Assembly (NCBI RefSeq): GCF_913776855.1
Contig: NZ_CAJYQD010000014.1
Span: 162,445-226,444 of the forward strand
Direction: 5' to 3'
From: an uncultured Sphingomonas sp.
Lineage (GTDB): Bacteria; Pseudomonadota; Alphaproteobacteria; Sphingomonadales; Sphingomonadaceae
Length of the DNA: 64,000 nucleotides
The position numbers were made by a program, and so were the translations under genes. This document shows positions 62,637 to 64,000 of this stretch, piece by piece. The number at the start of each line of letters is the position of its first letter. Position 1 is the first letter of the stretch. The notes under the pieces are model-generated. The model ran no database searches. It was not told the DNA's origin and worked only from the letters and a program-made list of their open reading frames with translations.

Positions 62637-64000
62637 ATGTCCGAGATTACCAATTCCGTTTCGTCCGAGCCGCTGAAGCTGCCGGTATTGCCGCTGCGTG
62701 ATATTGTCGTGTTTCCGCACATGATCGTGCCCCTGTTCGTCGGGCGCGACAAGTCGGTCGCGGCACTCGAAGCTGCGATGGCGAATAAGAAGGAAATCTT
62801 CCTCGTCGCGCAGCTCGATCCGGGGGAGGACGATCCGGCACGCGAGGATCTGTACGATGTCGGCGTGTCGGCCGAGGTCATGCAGATGCTGAAGCTGCCC
62901 GACGGCACCGTGCGGGTGCTGGTATCGGGCAAGGCGCGCGCGACGCTGACCGGACTGGAGACGGTCGACAATTATCTGGTGGCGACGGTGACGCCCACGG
63001 AAGCCGACGACACGACGCTGGAAGATGCCGATGCAGGCATGGAGGAGCGCGTCGCCGACGCGATCGCCCAGCCGAGCGCCGAGCTGAAGGCGCTGATGCG
63101 TTCGGTGGTCGATCAGTTCGAGAATTACGCCAAGCTCAACAAGAAACTGCCCGCTGAAACCGCGGTGCAACTGTCCGAGCTGGACGATCCCTCGCGCCTT
63201 GCCGATGCGGTCGCGGGCAATATCGCAGTAAAGGTTGCGGACAAGCAGGCGCTGCTGGTCGAAGCCGATCCGCACAAGCGGCTGGAAATGGTGTTTGCCT
63301 TCATGGAAGGCGAACTAGGCGTCCTGCAGGTCGAGAAGAAGATCCGCAGCCGCGTGAAGCGGCAGATGGAGAAGACGCAGCGCGAATATTATCTGAACGA
63401 GCAGTTGAAGGCGATCCAGCGCGAACTCGGCAACGAGGGCGAGGATGGCGATGGCGACGAAGTCGCCGAGCTGACGCAGAAGATCGCGACGCTGAAGCTG
63501 AGCAAGGAAGCACGGACCAAGGCAACGTCGGAGCTGAAGAAGCTCAAGACCATGGCGCCGATGAGCGCCGAGGCGACCGTCGTGCGCAACTATCTCGACG
63601 TGCTGCTGGGGCTGCCGTGGGGTAAGAAGTCGAAGCTCAAGAAGGATATTGCGGTCGCGCAGGGGGTACTCGACGAGGACCATTATGCGCTGGAGAAGGT
63701 CAAGGATCGGATCGTCGAGTATCTGGCCGTGCAGGCGCGGACCAACAAGCTCAAAGGCCCGATCCTGTGCCTGGTCGGCCCGCCCGGCGTCGGCAAGACC
63801 AGCCTGGGCAAGTCGATCGCCAAGGCGACCGGCCGGGAGTTCATTCGCCAGTCGCTGGGCGGTGTGCGCGACGAAGCCGAAATTCGCGGCCATCGCCGGA
63901 CCTATATCGGGTCGCTGCCGGGCAAGATCGTCACCAACCTGAAGAAGGCGGGCGCATCGAACCCGTTGTTCCTGCTCGATGAGATCGACAAGCTGGGTCA
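62637..64000 (+). CDS. lon: ATP-dependent protease Lon, N-terminal part (cut by window end)
   Basis: The open frame runs to the edge: 454 codons visible of about 800 expected. MSEITNSVSSEPLKLPVLPL opens the substrate-binding LON domain (about 10-210), then a coiled coil (QVEKKIRSRVKRQMEKTQRE), then the AAA+ module with Walker A GPPGVGKT (Lys387) and LFLLDEIDKLG at the end. The proteolytic Ser-Lys domain is beyond the window. GGAG lies 7 bases before the ATG. Lon removes damaged proteins and regulators such as DnaA. Confidence 0.97.
   Translation, partial: MSEITNSVSSEPLKLPVLPLRDIVVFPHMIVPLFVGRDKSVAALEAAMANKKEIFLVAQLDPGEDDPAREDLYDVGVSAEVMQMLKLPDGTVRVLVSGKARATLTGLETVDNYLVATVTPTEADDTTLEDADAGMEERVADAIAQPSAELKALMRSVVDQFENYAKLNKKLPAETAVQLSELDDPSRLADAVAGNIAVKVADKQALLVEADPHKRLEMVFAFMEGELGVLQVEKKIRSRVKRQMEKTQREYYLNEQLKAIQRELGNEGEDGDGDEVAELTQKIATLKLSKEARTKATSELKKLKTMAPMSAEATVVRNYLDVLLGLPWGKKSKLKKDIAVAQGVLDEDHYALEKVKDRIVEYLAVQARTNKLKGPILCLVGPPGVGKTSLGKSIAKATGREFIRQSLGGVRDEAEIRGHRRTYIGSLPGKIVTNLKKAGASNPLFLLDEIDKLG

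Overview
The window is a high-GC chromosomal segment of an alphaproteobacterium, almost certainly a sphingomonad (Sphingomonas or close relative). The main evidence is the gene content: a class II DAHP synthase, a PopZ-like DUF2497 protein after tolC and valS, an isocitrate lyase of about 530 residues, a type-2 leuA, a TM2-domain protein, and tig-clpP-clpX-lon in one neighbourhood. Long antisense open frames and ATGA start/stop overlaps, both usual at this GC, are everywhere. No phage, insertion sequence, CRISPR array or plasmid function was seen. This is mostly core genome with lineage-specific genes between conserved ones.

Layout. 1-2.4 kb: end of an OmpR-type response regulator, its histidine kinase and two small unknown genes. 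2.4-9.4 kb: a three-module polysaccharide enzyme (GH18-like, NodB deacetylase and GT2 in one chain), divergent from a trypsin-like autotransporter. 9.6-15.5 kb (minus): two identical tRNA-Lys genes, then the elongasome operon mreB-mreC-mreD-mrdA-rodA with interlocked starts and stops. 15.6-23.2 kb: mutL, a solitary molybdenum hydroxylase subunit, aroG, a TM2 protein and cysS. 23.3-33.0 kb (plus): an SRPBCC/alcohol dehydrogenase pair, a 51-residue small ORF before aceA, tRNA-Cys (minus), a divergent PIMT-like gene with tolC, the PopZ-like gene and valS.

33.2-40.6 kb (minus): branched-chain amino acid genes leuA, ilvC, ilvN and ilvB with yceI between, separated by palindromic repeats, then miaA, whose start codon overlaps that of divergent serB. 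41.5-45 kb: a SPOR/ParA locus. 45-48.8 kb (minus): an operon DUF3089-ruvX-pyrB-pyrC', in which the dihydroorotase homologue has lost its metal ligands. 48.9-53 kb: gatC-gatA-(41-residue ORF)-gatB and a periplasmic cyclophilin in one overlapping run. 53-64 kb: two small low-complexity genes, tRNA-Leu, then tig, clpP, clpX and lon (cut by the window end), interrupted by a glycosyltransferase, a HAD phosphatase, a cation/proton antiporter and an M1 peptidase.

Three themes tie the window together: envelope growth and division (mre/mrd operon, SPOR proteins, ParA, PopZ-like protein, TolC, GH18-NodB-GT2 enzyme), translation and protein quality control (valS, cysS, gatCAB, miaA, tRNAs, tig, clpXP, lon), and amino acid/pyrimidine synthesis. 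The least explained items are the 41-residue ORF inside gatCAB, the 51-residue ORF before aceA, the ParA-SPOR locus, the degenerate dihydroorotase, the trigger factor tail, and the paired 48-nt inverted repeats with compensatory stem changes.
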